From: Tetrahymena elliotti 4EA
Taxonomy: Eukaryota > Ciliophora > Oligohymenophorea > Hymenostomatida > Tetrahymenidae
Length of the DNA stretch: 64,000 nucleotides
Reading direction: 5' to 3'
Assembly: GCA_000231825.2 (NCBI GenBank)
Contig: JH720329.1
Coordinates: 22,857 to 86,856, forward strand
The notes under the pieces are model-generated. The model made no database searches. It saw only the letters and a program-made list of their open reading frames with translations, and was not told the origin of the DNA. A program made the position numbers and the translations under genes. Below are positions 1-12,756 of the stretch, in pieces (position 1 is the stretch's first letter; every line of letters begins with the position of its first letter).

Positions 1-661
1 AACCTCCTTAGCAGCCATCAGAACCATAATTGCTATTTACTGATTTGTTAACACAATCAATAATTTATTATTCAGAAAAACTTTAGAAGTCATTTGAATC
101 AATAGCCAAACGATAGGAAACAAGTTTAGATGCAGCAAAAGCCCAGCAAGATCCACATTATCCTTAATCTTTGGATCTGAGAGCTAAAATTAGATTTAAC
201 AATTTTATAGACAATTCAGTAGGATTAGAGTTATTTTCTTACACTAGCTATAATTATAATTTATCCATCCAATTTAGAGATTAAGGTAAATTTTGTAAGT
301 TTCTCAGATTCTTAGGTCTCTCTTTAGTTGTTTGGTTTTATTCAATATTTTTCTCTTGATCAGGATGAATAAAACTTTTAGTGTATAGAGCTATTTCTTG
401 ATCAGTCATATCTGAAAATAAGTTCAATGCCAACTTGTAAGTGTTATTTGGGTTTTGATTTTCTTTCTCAACTCTTTTAGCTTCTTGAATGAATAAAGAC
501 ATTCTGAATTTTTCTTCAAATTCGTTTGTATATTTTTTTGCATGTTTAAATTTCCATTGATTAAATAAGGATATGTAGTCATCAACAGAGTCTTTACTAT
601 CAGAACAGAATACAAAGCTTGATAGAAGTAGAAAGCAGAGATAAATTAAGCCTAATTTCAT
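1..661 (-). CDS. papain-family (C1A) cysteine protease, 3' end outside window
   Basis: Secreted or lysosomal cathepsin-L-like endopeptidase. Exons on the minus strand are 661..243 and 176..1; the 66-nt intron 242..177 is inferred because removing it restores near-papain spacing between the mature start (LPQSLNW) and the active site. Residues 1-20 form a signal peptide. An I29 inhibitor prodomain follows, with an ERFNIN-type helix around EEKFRMSLFIQEAKR and the ALNLFSD motif. The mature domain shows DQGQCGSCWAF with catalytic Cys150 and oxyanion-hole Gln144, then SEQQIIDC and GCQGG. The catalytic His and Asn lie beyond position 1. Gln144 and the Gln of GCQGG are written TAA, so a standard-code ORF stops at residue 107. 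Family assignment is very secure; the intron is inference. Confidence 0.93.
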
Positions 662-3600
662 TTTTATTAGTTAATTTGAAATTTATTTATTTATTCAGTT
701 TTTATTTTTGAATTATTTTATCAAAAAAGGGATGTAAGCTTTTAAACTAATCACCACTCTGTAGCTAAAATTTAAGTTACAAATATTTTTCAAGATAAAT
801 TCTAAAGTCTATGTCTATTATGAAAAATAAATAAGCTTTTCATCCAGTAGGTAGAAAAAAATTAAGTTATAAAAATGCAGAATAATGAATTAATTTAATA
901 TTGAAGAAGATAAATAAATATCAAGTTACAAATTTAAAAATGAAAAGATATTTTTTACTTGATATAATAAGCAAATGAAGTTACAAAATTTATTCTGGTA
1001 AATTCAATAAAGTAAAATTGTGATTAAATTAATCTTTAGAAATTTAATTTAAGATGTAAAATTAACAAATACATTATAAACATAAAAAAAGAAAAAAATC
1101 TATTTGTTTGTTTATAACATTAAAAAAAATTTAAGTTACAAATTCTATTCTGATAAATTCAATAACATAAAAAATTCATAAAATTGGCAAAAAATAAATT
1201 TCATAATAATCTTAGAAAAAATTTAAGTTACATAACTCTCTTCTAATAAATTCAAAATAAGAAAAATTTTTGATAGGCATGAAGAAATTGAAATTTCAGT
1301 TGTAAAATTGGTAAATACATTTTTTTAAAAAATAGAAAAAACCTGTTTGATAATAATTTTAGAAAAAATGAAGATACAAAATACTATTCAAAATAAGAAA
1401 AATTTAAATTAGTTGTTTGAAGTTCAAATTTAATTCATAAAATTGTCTAATATGTATGTATGTTTGTGAATTAAAAAATCAATGAATTATCTTTTTGTTG
1501 TATAAAAAAAAATTAAATTATGAAATTCTGAAAATTCAATCTAAAAAATGTTTGATTTTATTTGTAAATTAAAATTGAAGTAAATAAATAATATTCCAGA
1601 ACATTTTTTAATTTTATTTAAATTTGGATAGATAATTACTATTTTTTTCTCTAATTTTAACCCATATAAAAATTATTTTATCAAACAATTCCAGAAAGAA
1701 AAAGTGGTACTTGTTTTGTAGAGTTGATTTTATTTTTTTATTTTTTTACATCTAATTCCTCTCTTACATTTATTTGTAATTAAATTTTATTCTAAAATTT
1801 CACAAAAGTTATATTTTTTAAATTTCAACAAGAAAAATAGTTATTTTGATAAATAAAATTTTAGGAAGCTCGATTAACCAAAAAAGCAAAAACCCTATTT
1901 TACTAATCTTTTTATAATAAATAAATTTTGATCTCTAAACAAATAGAGTTGTCATAGGTTGGATATATGATATTTTTCTAATCTTAATAAAAGCACACTG
2001 CACCTTCTATTTTGGTCAATACGTTATAAAAAAATTTACTCAACTTAATTAATTAATTATTATCTAAAGTTACAACAAGATAAGTAGAAATTTATAATAA
2101 TCAATTATTTTTAAATCTTTCTAATAAATTTTGATAGACATTGTAATTGCTAACTTTTTTAAATTCCCATCATATTTTGGAAATTTATGAAAAGAATTTT
2201 TTAACAATTTTAAGTCTGAAACATCCATCAATAATTTGGTTTGTATTTTCTTCCAGCTGTTAAGTAAATTTGCTAGATATTACAGCATATTTAATATTTT
2301 TTACAACCAATCACTCAAATCTTTTATTATTAACACTAAATATGTAAATAAAGTAGATAATGTGATTGTTTTCTCTTGAATTGTGAAAATTTATTACTTT
2401 TATCCATCAGGATATATTTTGTTATAAAAATCTATTTTCAATAAATCAAAAATACACATAATTTTAATCATCAGTAAAATTAAGAAACAGTTATAAAAAT
2501 TAATGATTTTTTTATTTACTGAATAAATGAAACTCTTTTTAACTCTCAAAAAGAAATCGAGAGAAAAAATAAAATAACAAAAGTTATTTAAAAAATTACA
2601 GTATATGAATTTAAAATAAAAATTTAATTTTATTGGACAAAATATTTGTAATACATGTTAATTTATTTTTTATTTAAAGATAGAAATTAATTAGCAAAAG
2701 AGAATCTAACTTTAATAAAGTAGAAAAAACCTGAACTTGATTTAATGATATCTAAAGGAACAGTAAAATGATGAGGATATGATTAATAATTAAAAATTTT
2801 TCTAACAGATTTAGAAACAAATTCTTCCCATTTATTTTGTTAATTCCCCAAATATTTTATTATTTTTTTTAAAAGCTGTACCAATTTTATGATTTAAATC
2901 CTCATAATTTGATTTTTATGCTCTTCCTAAGATTAAAATTTAATTTTTATATTCTTTACAAACTATAACTATTATTGAGTTGTTGAGTTTATTTATAAGA
3001 CATCTGCCATTTTATTTCTTTTAGTTTTTATATTAATGACAGTCACTCATGTCTTTTAAAATAACACTCAGCATGTAAATTAACTTTTTTTGATGATAAA
3101 TCAATCATACATTACCTTTGATTATATTTATTGTTATAAAAAAATAAGTTACTTTTTCCAACAAAAAAATTTTAATTATCTAATGTAACTAACTATTTAA
3201 ACATGGATATTTTTTGACTAATTGATTTTACTTACTTTTTCATTCAACTGATTCTCTGATTTCTAAATTTTTTTTTTCTAAATTAAAAAAGATGATTAAA
3301 TTTATTTTAGTATGGAATTAAAATGTTAATATATATAAAATAATAGACATTTTTTTATAGAGCTGTATTGATCGTCTGGATCAGTAAAATTTTAAAATCA
3401 ATACTTTTTTCAACAGTCCTATCCAATCCTCTAAGATTATTTTACCAATACATTTTTATCATATCTAAAAAAAACCATAGATACTTTTCTTAAATTTTTT
3501 CACAAATCCACCTATCTATCTAAAAAAAATTGTTAAAGAAGGTATTTAAATATTTCAACAACATATAAAAATTAATGATTCTTCACAAACTATCAAATAT

Positions 3601-4617
3601 ATTATTAGTTCTTATATAAGAAACATAAAATTTCAATCATCACAAATTTGTCAAAATTAATAATTTTTTTTTCTTCTGAATCTGTTTTAATTTTTTATGT
3701 ACTAATTAAAATATTTAACAGATATTTTTAGTTTAGATAAAAAAATTTTCAGATCCTATCAAATTTTTATTTATTTTATCTGATCTTGTGGATCGGGATC
3801 AGTTTTATGGATCGATATTTTTCTAAAATGTATCAATATTTATATTAGTGATATCAAATCAGACCTTATTATCCTTCAATTTTGTATTATTTCTTACTTT
3901 AAAGCTTATTATTACATGAACAAATAAATTTAATTCAGAAAAAAAGGCCTATTTGGTTTTATGATAATAATCTCAATTATATGGGATAGGTATATTTACT
4001 TCCTTAAATATGTTTTATATCAAAGAAAATTGAAGACATTTTAAGCTTTTAAGTAAGATTATCAGTTATTTATTTACTTTTATTTGTATTTTTACTTTTG
4101 TTTTAAAAGTTTATGTTTCTCATTCTTTCACCTAAATAAATGAAAGTGTTTTATCTTTCTTACTTTAACCAAGATAGATATACTTTATTATCAAATAATT
4201 AAATTTTTAATCTACCAAAATACATGAATAAATGAATGTCTCATAATTACTTAATTATTAAATTAACTCATACAATTAAAAGGTTTTTTTACTTTTTTAC
4301 TCTACAAAATAAAAACATTTTTGAAAATTTAAAAAGAAATCAAGAAAGCTTGAAGTGTAATATTCCATATATAGAGCAAAGTATCATAAGGAGATTATTT
4401 AATTTCTTTAACTTTGAAAATATTAGCAATACTAAATAAATAAGATTCTTTTTGATTTATTTTTAAAGTAGAAATATTATATTTGAAAGAAAGAGTTTTA
4501 AATTAATCAGATTTTTATTTATGATTAATTAATTGATTGATATTTTTTACTTACTGATTTTCATTAAAATCAATAAAAAATCTTAATTTTTTATATTTTA
4601 CAATTTAGAAATTTGAT
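662..4617. other. long AT-rich spacer
   Basis: Upstream of both the protease (minus) and SEC5 (plus), so it must carry two divergent promoters. It contains the AAGTTACAAA repeat cluster at about 765-1400. The rest is low-complexity AT DNA in which I found no convincing gene on either strand. An open frame at 4236-4616 is discussed under rejected items. Confidence 0.6.
765..1400. repeat. degenerate tandem repeat, AAGTTACAAA...AAATTCAATAA
   Basis: A motif of the form TTTAAGTTACAAA, then about 10-15 bases, then TGATAAATTCAATAA recurs near 770, 865, 920, 978, 1130, 1218 and 1370, spaced roughly 50-150 bp. The copies are diverged in sequence and length. No coding frame runs through them. Confidence 0.55.
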
Positions 4618-7600
4618 ATGGATAACATAAAAGAAATTTTACTTTAAATTCAAAAAAGTTAAAAAAAGCTTAGGGTTAAGATAACAGTGTTTCTAAAGAA
4701 GTTAGAAGAAGTATTATTCAAAAAGAGAGAGAAGTTAGATGGAAACGCCATAAGGTTACTCTTAATAGGTGGAGAGAAAGATATGTTTGGATTGTTGTAG
4801 ATATGTGGTATTAGATCTAAATTTAAGGGAAGTTTGAAAAACTCAAGTTATTATTGCATGAAATTGCTTTATAGAATATTTACTGAGCATGCTTAGAAAA
4901 AAGATATTCTATAAATATTCTACGATTTTGATGAAGAAGAGTTTCTTACTATGAGATTAGCTTCTCATATTATGAGTGACAAGAAAAATGATGATACAGG
5001 ATATAATGTAGCTAGACTTATTAAAGAGAAAAGACCACATTTAAACTTGAAATCTTATATTTAAGATAGAGTAGCTTAAGATAAGTTTGAAGAATGGATG
5101 AAATAATATAAATCAAGTCAAGCATAGAAGTAAATAAACTAGAAAGAGTGGAAGGATCAAGAAGGAGAGGATTCTGAATAATAGAAAAGTAAATTTTAAA
5201 TTAACTAATTATGGGATATGGCTTGATAGATTTTTAATTTTTTGAATAGAGGAAGCACCAAAAATAAGTGATGATTTTAGAACTTCAAATGCGAGAAAAA
5301 GAGATGAAAAAAGAATGAAAAAGCAGAAATATTTTTAAGAAATTCACTTAAAAAACTTTTAGTTAAATGCAGAATATTTCAAAATGACATTTTAAGATCC
5401 TTTAATCTCAGCTTTGGAGGAAGAAGATGACATAAAAAAGAGTCAATCATCGAAGAATTCTAAGAGATAAACTTCCATGACAAAAAATTAGCTTAAATAA
5501 GTATTTAGTAAGAGAATAACAAAGCCTGAGGATATTGTTAAAATAATAAAATTAAATTCTGATGGTGGAAATGTTCCTACTTTAGATGAAGTTATTTTAA
5601 AGATTCATATTGAATCTTCAGATTTTGATCCAATAGCTTTTTTGTCTTTGTTTCACACAAAGACTCCTAATGACTAATTAGAAAAGGCAGCTAGATTATT
5701 ATAAAAAGAGCAGAGCAAAGGTTTAACTCTAAATAAAGTAAATAAAGATTAGTTAAGTTTATTTAAGCAAAATATATTATATTATTACAATAGAGTCTTG
5801 TATACTATTACTTAGATTAATTTTTAGAAGTTCATAGAGGTGTAATGAGAACACACTAGAATTTTATTTAAGTAGAAGCATAAAGTCATGGGAGTTATTT
5901 TAATTAATTAAAGGAAGCATAGACAAATTTAGAAAAAAGTGTTGGTATTGTGAATGAGCAGATGATAAAAATGAAATCTGATAGTGGTAGCTTGAGATTA
6001 ACACTTTAATTTTTAAATAAGAACGAACTGTTGATTAGTATGCCTAGTTAGTTAAAAAAGCACTACAACAAAAATGATTTTGAGAAGATTTCAAAGCTCT
6101 TCTAGCAAGCGTTTCCTTACTTGAAAAGATATAAAGGGATGAAGATATTTTAATAGGTTTTCCTTGAAATAGATAGAATTTTACAAATGAGTTAGGACCT
6201 AGTTATTACTTAAATAGAGAAAAATCTAGATAATAGAAGAAAAATGAATGAATACACAAACATATTGCTTGATTTGCAGTATGATTATTAAGGAGAAACT
6301 AATTTATTATAATAAAAGTCTAATATTATTATGGGAAAACCAGTAAATTAATTAAATCCAGAGGGTAATTCAGCTGATAAAAGAGGTTCAGTTATGACAG
6401 AGCCTGAAGAGAACCATAATTTAATAAAAATGATAAAATATTTAGAAAAGAGGCTGACTGAAAATATTAAGATTAATACAGTAATGAATTAGGAAGAAAA
6501 TAAAGAAGAAAAAACCAAAATACAAACAAGCACTTATATTGTTGAAGAGGCAGGAATAGCTAATTAGAATGATTAAGAAAATAGAATGAAAAAGTTAAAA
6601 TTAATTAATAGTGTGTTATTTGATAGTGACAGATTGATCAGTTTCATGTATTAAAGCAGCATTTCTGCAACAACAAGGCAGTTAAAAATTAAGGATATTG
6701 AGAATTATTTTACAGAAAATATGCCAAGATTCGAAAATTTTTATCTACTACTTTCATCTTATTAAGATGGAGAGTATGATTATAAACTTCCAATTAAGCA
6801 GGGTAAAGTACCCACTAGAAAGGCTCTAAAGCATTTTTAGGTGATTTTTGAAACTCTGAAAAAGGCAGCACAAAGATGTATTTAATATCTAGAATTAAAT
6901 TATAATTTTAGATAGAAAGTTAATGAGTAAAGGCCTATTTCTGATTATGCTGAAGATGAATTGAATCTCTTGGTCAGCTAGATTTAACGTGGCAAGGAAG
7001 ATGTTTTAAGTTGTAGCAATATTGTTTATTTACTTAAATAATTAGATCAAAAAGTTAAAATGGGAAAAGAATTTATTTAATAACTTTAAGAAAAAACTCT
7101 TTAAATGGCATATATTGTCTAGCTCTATGAGCTCAAAGTGATAAAGATGGAGAGATATGATTTCTATGGTAACCTAAGCATCTCTAAGACTTTTACAAAT
7201 GAAGATGAATTTATTAGTCCATTCAGCACTTATTTATATGAATAATTATTGGAAGGAGTAGATTTTTTGACTTCACTAAAGATATTTTAGGCTCATGTTG
7301 ATTTGCAAAGTTTGGATAAAAATTATTTGAAGTAAGCAATTTCAGTATGCTTTAGATCTGTATTTTATCATGTGATGAAAGAACACAAACGTTTGTAAGA
7401 AGAAGAAAGTGAATTCAGTAAAGCAACAGGAAATTATTCTTATTTGGCTTTTTCAAGTGATTTAGTCTTTCTTATTCTTCTTTCAAATATTATAAGTTTT
7501 TAAAAGTATTAATCTAAATTATTACTAACTTAAATATATGATTAAGTCTTAAAGTAGCATGTAAAGCCAAATCAATCTTCAGATTCAGCTTAAAGTCTTG

Positions 7601-8340
7601 AAAAAAATATTAGTAAATAGGTTAAGGAAATAAACAATTTAATGGACTAGATGGTAGAAGATTTAAAGAAAAAGTTGACAGTTTTAAAAGCATAAGAAAT
7701 CTTAAAAGATTCATCAGACCTCTTCACATCATGGAATAACACTGAGAGTTAAAGTGGTGAAAAATAAATTAGAATGTCATCTTTATCCCCTACAGGAACT
7801 ACAGCTAATGATTTTAAATTCGATGCTAACACTGTCTATAACATTTCAATATTATAACAACTAGCTCCTCCTAATATAACTCAATCATAATAAGATATGT
7901 AAATGAGTCAAAATATATCATTAGACAAATATGAGATCAGATATAAAATGCTTGATATTCTAAGTGAATTTGATTAATTTATTGAATTAATATCTCTCAA
8001 TTGTAGTCAGACATTAGTCAAAGCTCTCCCAACTCTTCTTTTACAAGAAATCTTAATAGGAATTAAAGACATCTTAGAAAATAAACAAAAAAATACAAAT
8101 GTATTGATGTTAAAACAACTAAGAATAGAATTAGAATTCCTTCAAGATACCACTTCCAAGATAAAATCAGCAGATACAACTTAACTATTTTTAAGTATAT
8201 ATAGCTAAATAGATAAAATTTTTCAAACAAAATTCTCATAATCACAAAGCAATTAATAACTTTACAAAATAGATAAAGGCAAATTAATCGACATTATTAG
8301 AATCACTAAATACAAAGCCAAGCTCAACTTTAATTTCTGA
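4618..8340 (+). CDS. SEC5: exocyst complex subunit Sec5/EXOC2 homologue
   Basis: Likely subunit of the exocyst, which tethers secretory vesicles to the plasma membrane. Exons 4618..5188, 5250..5737 and 5794..8340 give 1201 aa; introns of 61 and 56 nt start GTAAA and end TAG. From about residue 316 the Sec5 pattern appears: FDPIAFLSLFH, then a conserved FLEVHRGVM helix, then LKKHYNKNDFEKISKLF followed by AFPYLKRY, which matches the animal segment with GDYDVVINDYEKAKSLF in order and spacing. The rest is helical, as expected of a CATCHR rod. About 300 N-terminal residues are lysine-rich and unmatched, and no TIG domain is visible. The first ATG after an in-frame TGA at 4552 was used. Human EXOC2 is 924 aa. 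Recognition is from memory of the family pattern, not an alignment. Confidence 0.72.
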
Positions 8341-8819
8341 ATAAACTTTAAAAATTAAATTATTGAATATGATTTTATCTTTAAAAAAAGCAAATTATTA
8401 TTGAGATTTATAAATCAAAAGACGTTATTTTTTTTAAGGTATTTTGTATTTATTTTTTATATTCAAATTGAATAATGTTATTAAAAAGATGTCTTATGTG
8501 CTCACAAAAGATATCATTAAAAAACAAATAAATTACTGATTTTTAAGAGAGCCTCCAATATAAAAAGTAGAAATTTACTCAATAAAAAATTAATATAAAA
8601 TTCAAATTAATTTTTTGTTTTTTGATTGACTAAAATATCAAATTTTAAAATACTTTTTCATTTTATAAAATATTCCTTTTAAATTATTAATTATTTTTCT
8701 TAATTTTTTTAGTAGTTTGATTTGTTTGTTTGCTTGTTTGTTAATAAATATGCATTTTTCATTTCAGTAGACAGCTTAGATTTTTTTATTTTTATGTTAC
8801 TTTATTTATGCACAAACGA
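8341..8819. other. convergent intergenic spacer
   Basis: Lies between the stop codons of the plus-strand SEC5 gene and the minus-strand gene at 8820. It is AT-rich 3' flank for both, with T runs and short TTTG repeats near 8715. No gene is seen. Confidence 0.6.
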
Positions 8820-9368
8820 TCATTTATTTTCTTTATCAAAAATGTCATACTGTATCTTAAATTTTCTTTTGAGTTCATCGTTTCCACTAAATACAAATTA
8901 ATTAACTATTTTAAACTCACTTTGCTCAGGATCTTTACTTGTTTTTTATTCATTTTTGTTTTTATCTTTTGCTTAATTACTTTCCCTCTTCATAATTTCT
9001 TTAAGCGCCTAGGGATTATCTTTAGTTATATTAGGTTTTTCATCATTTTTTATAGCACCATGCTTTTAATACTTAATAGGAACATACTCAGCTGCGTCTT
9101 CTATTAAATCTTTTTCTTCAAATTAATGTCTTAGCAATATTGAATACCATTTATCATCGTTTTCTTTAATTATGTACAAATATTTTTCATTTTACCACTT
9201 TATGATGTCTTCTCTTGATACATATCTATTTAGACTTTTAGAGACTTAATAGCAGTTATTTGTCACTGATAAATTATAAACTACCCAAGGGATATTTGCT
9301 TTTAAATGCTCCTAAAAATGAGACCAATCATCATAGGTCTTTTTGTTTTTAGATTTATTTGTTGCCAT
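8820..9368 (-). CDS. hypothetical protein, 182 aa
   Basis: A single uninterrupted frame in the ciliate code, ATG at 9368 to TGA at 8820. Internal TAA/TAG codons hide it from a standard-code search, which instead shows a hydrophobic shadow on the plus strand. The N-terminus is basic (MATNKSKNKKTYDDWSHF). Residues 24-90 look folded, with several Trp, Tyr and Ile positions (IPWVVYNLS, EDIIKW, DDKWYSILLRHQF). Residues 115-150 are a Lys/Asn/Glu-rich linker, and a short ordered tail (FKIVNQFVFSGNDEL) ends it. There is no signal peptide or membrane segment. I do not recognise the family. Codon choice and the long open frame support it as real. Confidence 0.7.
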
Positions 9369-10953
9369 GTTTTTTATTCGATAAACTCAAACAAACTATT
9401 TGGAATTAAATAAAAATAATTTATTATTAATATTGACATAGATTTGAATTAATTTTTTTGATGCACATATATCTTAATTAAATGCATACTATTAGTAGAC
9501 ACATAAATAAAAGATATACTGATAATTATTTTAAAATAATTATCATTTAAAACTAAAAATAGACAAGAAAAAATAAGAAAAAAGTAAATTAAAATTGGCA
9601 ATTAAATTGACTCATTTTATCTTCTGAAATCAAAAATTGTAATCATGCTTTTGCTGTAATAAATTTTTTAATAATTTGATACCGAGTAAATTCTAAAAAA
9701 ATAATGTTCTCCTGTTGATTTTTAAAGTGTAAAGATTACAAAGTTAAAATTAGTTAAAAATATTTTTAAATAACAAAACAAAATTTAAAATAAAATGTCA
9801 ATATTAAAAATTTTGTTAATAAATTTTGATTAAATTCGGCAACCTCTCAAATTTAATTTTACTACAGATAAACCATAATTACTAATTTAGTTACCCTAAA
9901 TTTAAAAAATAAACTATGTCAATAGCTATTTGTTAGCATTTTTTACTTCAAGAACTTTTAACTCAAAGAATATCATAAATTTATGATGTTTTTTCTCTAA
10001 ACAAATATAATGAATGAATAATCTTTTAGTTAAAAAAGATTGCTTTTCTTTTTATTTATTAAATTAGTCAAATATTCATATTTCTTGCTTGGAATTCTAG
10101 TTTTTGAAAATCTAAACCTTAATAAATTCTTTCAAAAATTGTTTTTTGTCTTTTTTATTTTGTAAAAATAATATGACAAAATAATCAGTTAAATATTAAT
10201 GTTTTTATGTATATTTTAATCTTTTAGAAAACTAAATTAAGTAAAATATCATATATTTATGATATTTATCTAAACTAATATTAGGTTCTTATAGAAAAAT
10301 CAAATTATTTTTAACCATTCTTTCTATTTTAACTTAATTTAGGATCATAAAATAATAAATATATCTAATTAAAAAAACATTAATATTTTAGTTTGAGATT
10401 TGTGATTAAGCTTATTAATCTTTGCCTCAAAGTATCTTATCGTTTATTATTAAGTAACTTATAATTGAAAGAGAAATCAGATTTGATGATGAAAGTATTA
10501 ATCATTTTTAAAGTGAATATCTTTAGAATACATTTTTTTATTTAAAAATAAAAATGCAGTTCAGTAGTTTGAAAAGGAGCAACAAATTACATCATTTATA
10601 AACAAATTTATTAATTGTTTAATTAAGAGTAAATCTAAAATGCAATGTAGAATCACATATCAAAAATATGTATGCCTGAAAAGTCTATTTCTAGAAATTT
10701 GATAAGAAATATTTTTGGTAGTACTTGTAAATAGTGTATCATAACATAGCCGATCATTCACATTTTAAAAGGGTTTAGGAGATCAAGATAGCAGATTAAG
10801 AAAGATTAGATACGCACTATTAATCCTTAATTACACATCACCATTAAAAAAAAGAGGTAAAAAAGATATTAGTAAATAAATATTATTAAATTGATTACAA
10901 ATAATTAAATTTGAAAAAAGAAACAAATAATCAAACAAAAGTAGTTAAAAAAA
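9369..10953. other. divergent spacer upstream of ACBP
   Basis: Holds the upstream regions of the minus-strand 182-aa gene and the plus-strand ACBP gene. A somewhat more GC-rich patch near 10740-10830 sits about 150 bp before the ACBP start and may be promoter. No gene or RNA was recognised. Confidence 0.5.
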
Positions 10954-11253
10954 ATGACTAGTTTAGAAGAAAGATACAATAACGCTTTGGAATTCATCAA
11001 GAATCCCCCTGCTGATTATCCTCCCATTGATATGGATAACACCTAAAGACTTACCTTCTACGCCATCTTCAGATAAATTAAGGATGGTCCTTGCAAGGGT
11101 CCCCAACCTTCTCGTCTTAAAGTTGTAGAAAGAGCTAAATATGATGCCTGGAAAGCCCTTGGAAAGATGAGCAAAGAAGATGCCATGAAAAAATACATTA
11201 CTGAAATTAACAAGCTTGCTCCTGGTTGGGAAAAGCCCACTCCTAAGTTGTGA
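10954..11253 (+). CDS. acyl-CoA-binding protein (ACBP)
   Basis: Small cytosolic carrier that binds medium and long-chain acyl-CoA esters and buffers their pool. One exon, 99 aa, the usual ACBP size. The four-helix ACBP pattern is clear: an N-terminal ERYNNALEFIK helix, the YAIFRQIKDGPCKG segment carrying the ligand-binding Tyr and Lys, then YDAWKALGKMSKEDAMKKYI and a C-terminal helix ending GWEKP. The ATG follows a run of A (aaaaaaATG), usual for Tetrahymena. Only one codon (TAA in the NTQRL segment) is reassigned. CCC, GGT and AAG are frequent, which suggests high expression. The minus-strand ORF 11058-11240 is its shadow. Very secure. Confidence 0.97.
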
Positions 11254-12756
11254 GGAACTTATTTGGATGAATAAAAGTAAAAAAAAGAAGATTATTATGT
11301 TAGAGAGTTAGCAAATTAGAAAGCAGATAGATATGAAGATTTAATATCAACAAAATTTCTAATAATATTGTATTTTTTTATATTTATATCAACTGTTTTC
11401 TATTCAATATTTCTCTTCTCTTTGACACCATTTCAATTTCTTTAACATTTCCAAAACTGTGAACAAATTCGTTATTTTTTCACTAAAAACAGATAGAATT
11501 ATACAATGCTTTGAACATACATTAATATTTAGTTTTATTTTAATTTTCTAATCCAAAGCCATGAAAAAAATCTACTGATTATTGAGTGAAACTTTTAATT
11601 GTTTGAAAATATTTTCATTCTTTCAAATTTTTTTTCATCTTGTCCTATTTTTACAAGCAATTATTGATAAAATATAAAAAATTTGTTCAAAGTAGTTAAT
11701 GATTATATAAAAACATTTATATTTACTTATTCTTGAATGCACTTCTAATATTTCTGAAGATAGACATCTATATATAAAATTTTGAGTATATATTTTTAGA
11801 AATTGCAATTAATGACTGATAAAAATATTACTTTTACACTTAAGATCATTAAAACCAAACTCTCTTTGGCAATAAACTAGATCATCATACCTATTATGGC
11901 ATTCGGTAATCTTTTCTTAATCTAATTTAAAAAAATAAAAGTCATATTGAAGTTACCAATATTAATCAAAATTAACATTATTCTTTTGTTACTGAGCTTC
12001 CCATTAAATCTATTTAGTTAAAATAATATTCTTAGCTTAAAGTAGTTCCTTTTATATACTAGTTTGCTTGAAAATTTCTATTTATTACACAATTTATTAA
12101 TTTTTGTTAATTTGCAAAAATTTTATATTCCTTCTAGAAGATTTTCAAAAGTTTATCAAGTTGTGTTAAAAATATCAAATTGTTTTTTATTTTTTAATTT
12201 AAAATAGAAAATCTTCTCTAAAATTAAAAATTTAGAATGTAGTTAAAAAGTAATTCCATAGCATAATTATATATAAAAAGGGATTAATTTAAAAAATTTT
12301 TTTAACATAGAGAACAAATCTTATATGCCTAAGCTGGATAGCATTTTTGTTAGGTAAGGTTTGGAAAAAACTTACTCTATTTATTTCTTTAATTTCTCAA
12401 TTTTAAAAACAATAAATTTAAAATAATTTAAGCTATTTTGTTTCAACTTTAATTGAGACAAACAAACAAAGTCTTAAAAAAGTTAGTAAAAATAAAAATT
12501 GAATAAGTGTTTATTAAATAAATATTAACATTAATTCCTAAAGATATCCAACAATTCAATGAATCAAAATATTTTTAGCAAGATAAACTAATAAAATGAA
12601 CAAAAATCTTTATTTTGTATAAATTCAAATCATAAAAAACTTGAATACATTTGAAGATTTTTAAATAAGTAATAAGAATAGTTGATATATTTATATTTTA
12701 TTTGCTTTTAATTATTTTTAATGATAAATAGAGTAAATCAGCATATAATTAGTTGA
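11254..12756. other. convergent spacer
   Basis: 3' flanks of ACBP (plus) and of the coiled-coil gene that ends at 12757 (minus). AT-rich, with T-rich runs near 11380-11460. No coding frame with recognisable content was found. Confidence 0.55.

Noticed and set aside
4236..4616. Plus-strand open frame of about 127 codons ending just before the SEC5 start
   Set aside because: Composition is Phe/Ile/Asn/Lys only, as expected from translating AT-rich DNA. It has no motif, and its frame differs from SEC5 with no good splice. Probably 5' flank.
8808..9107. Plus-strand 99-codon hydrophobic ORF
   Set aside because: Opposite-strand shadow of the 182-aa gene at 8820-9368, which has far better amino-acid variety.
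11058..11240. Minus-strand ORF of 60 codons
   Set aside because: Antisense shadow of the acyl-CoA-binding protein.
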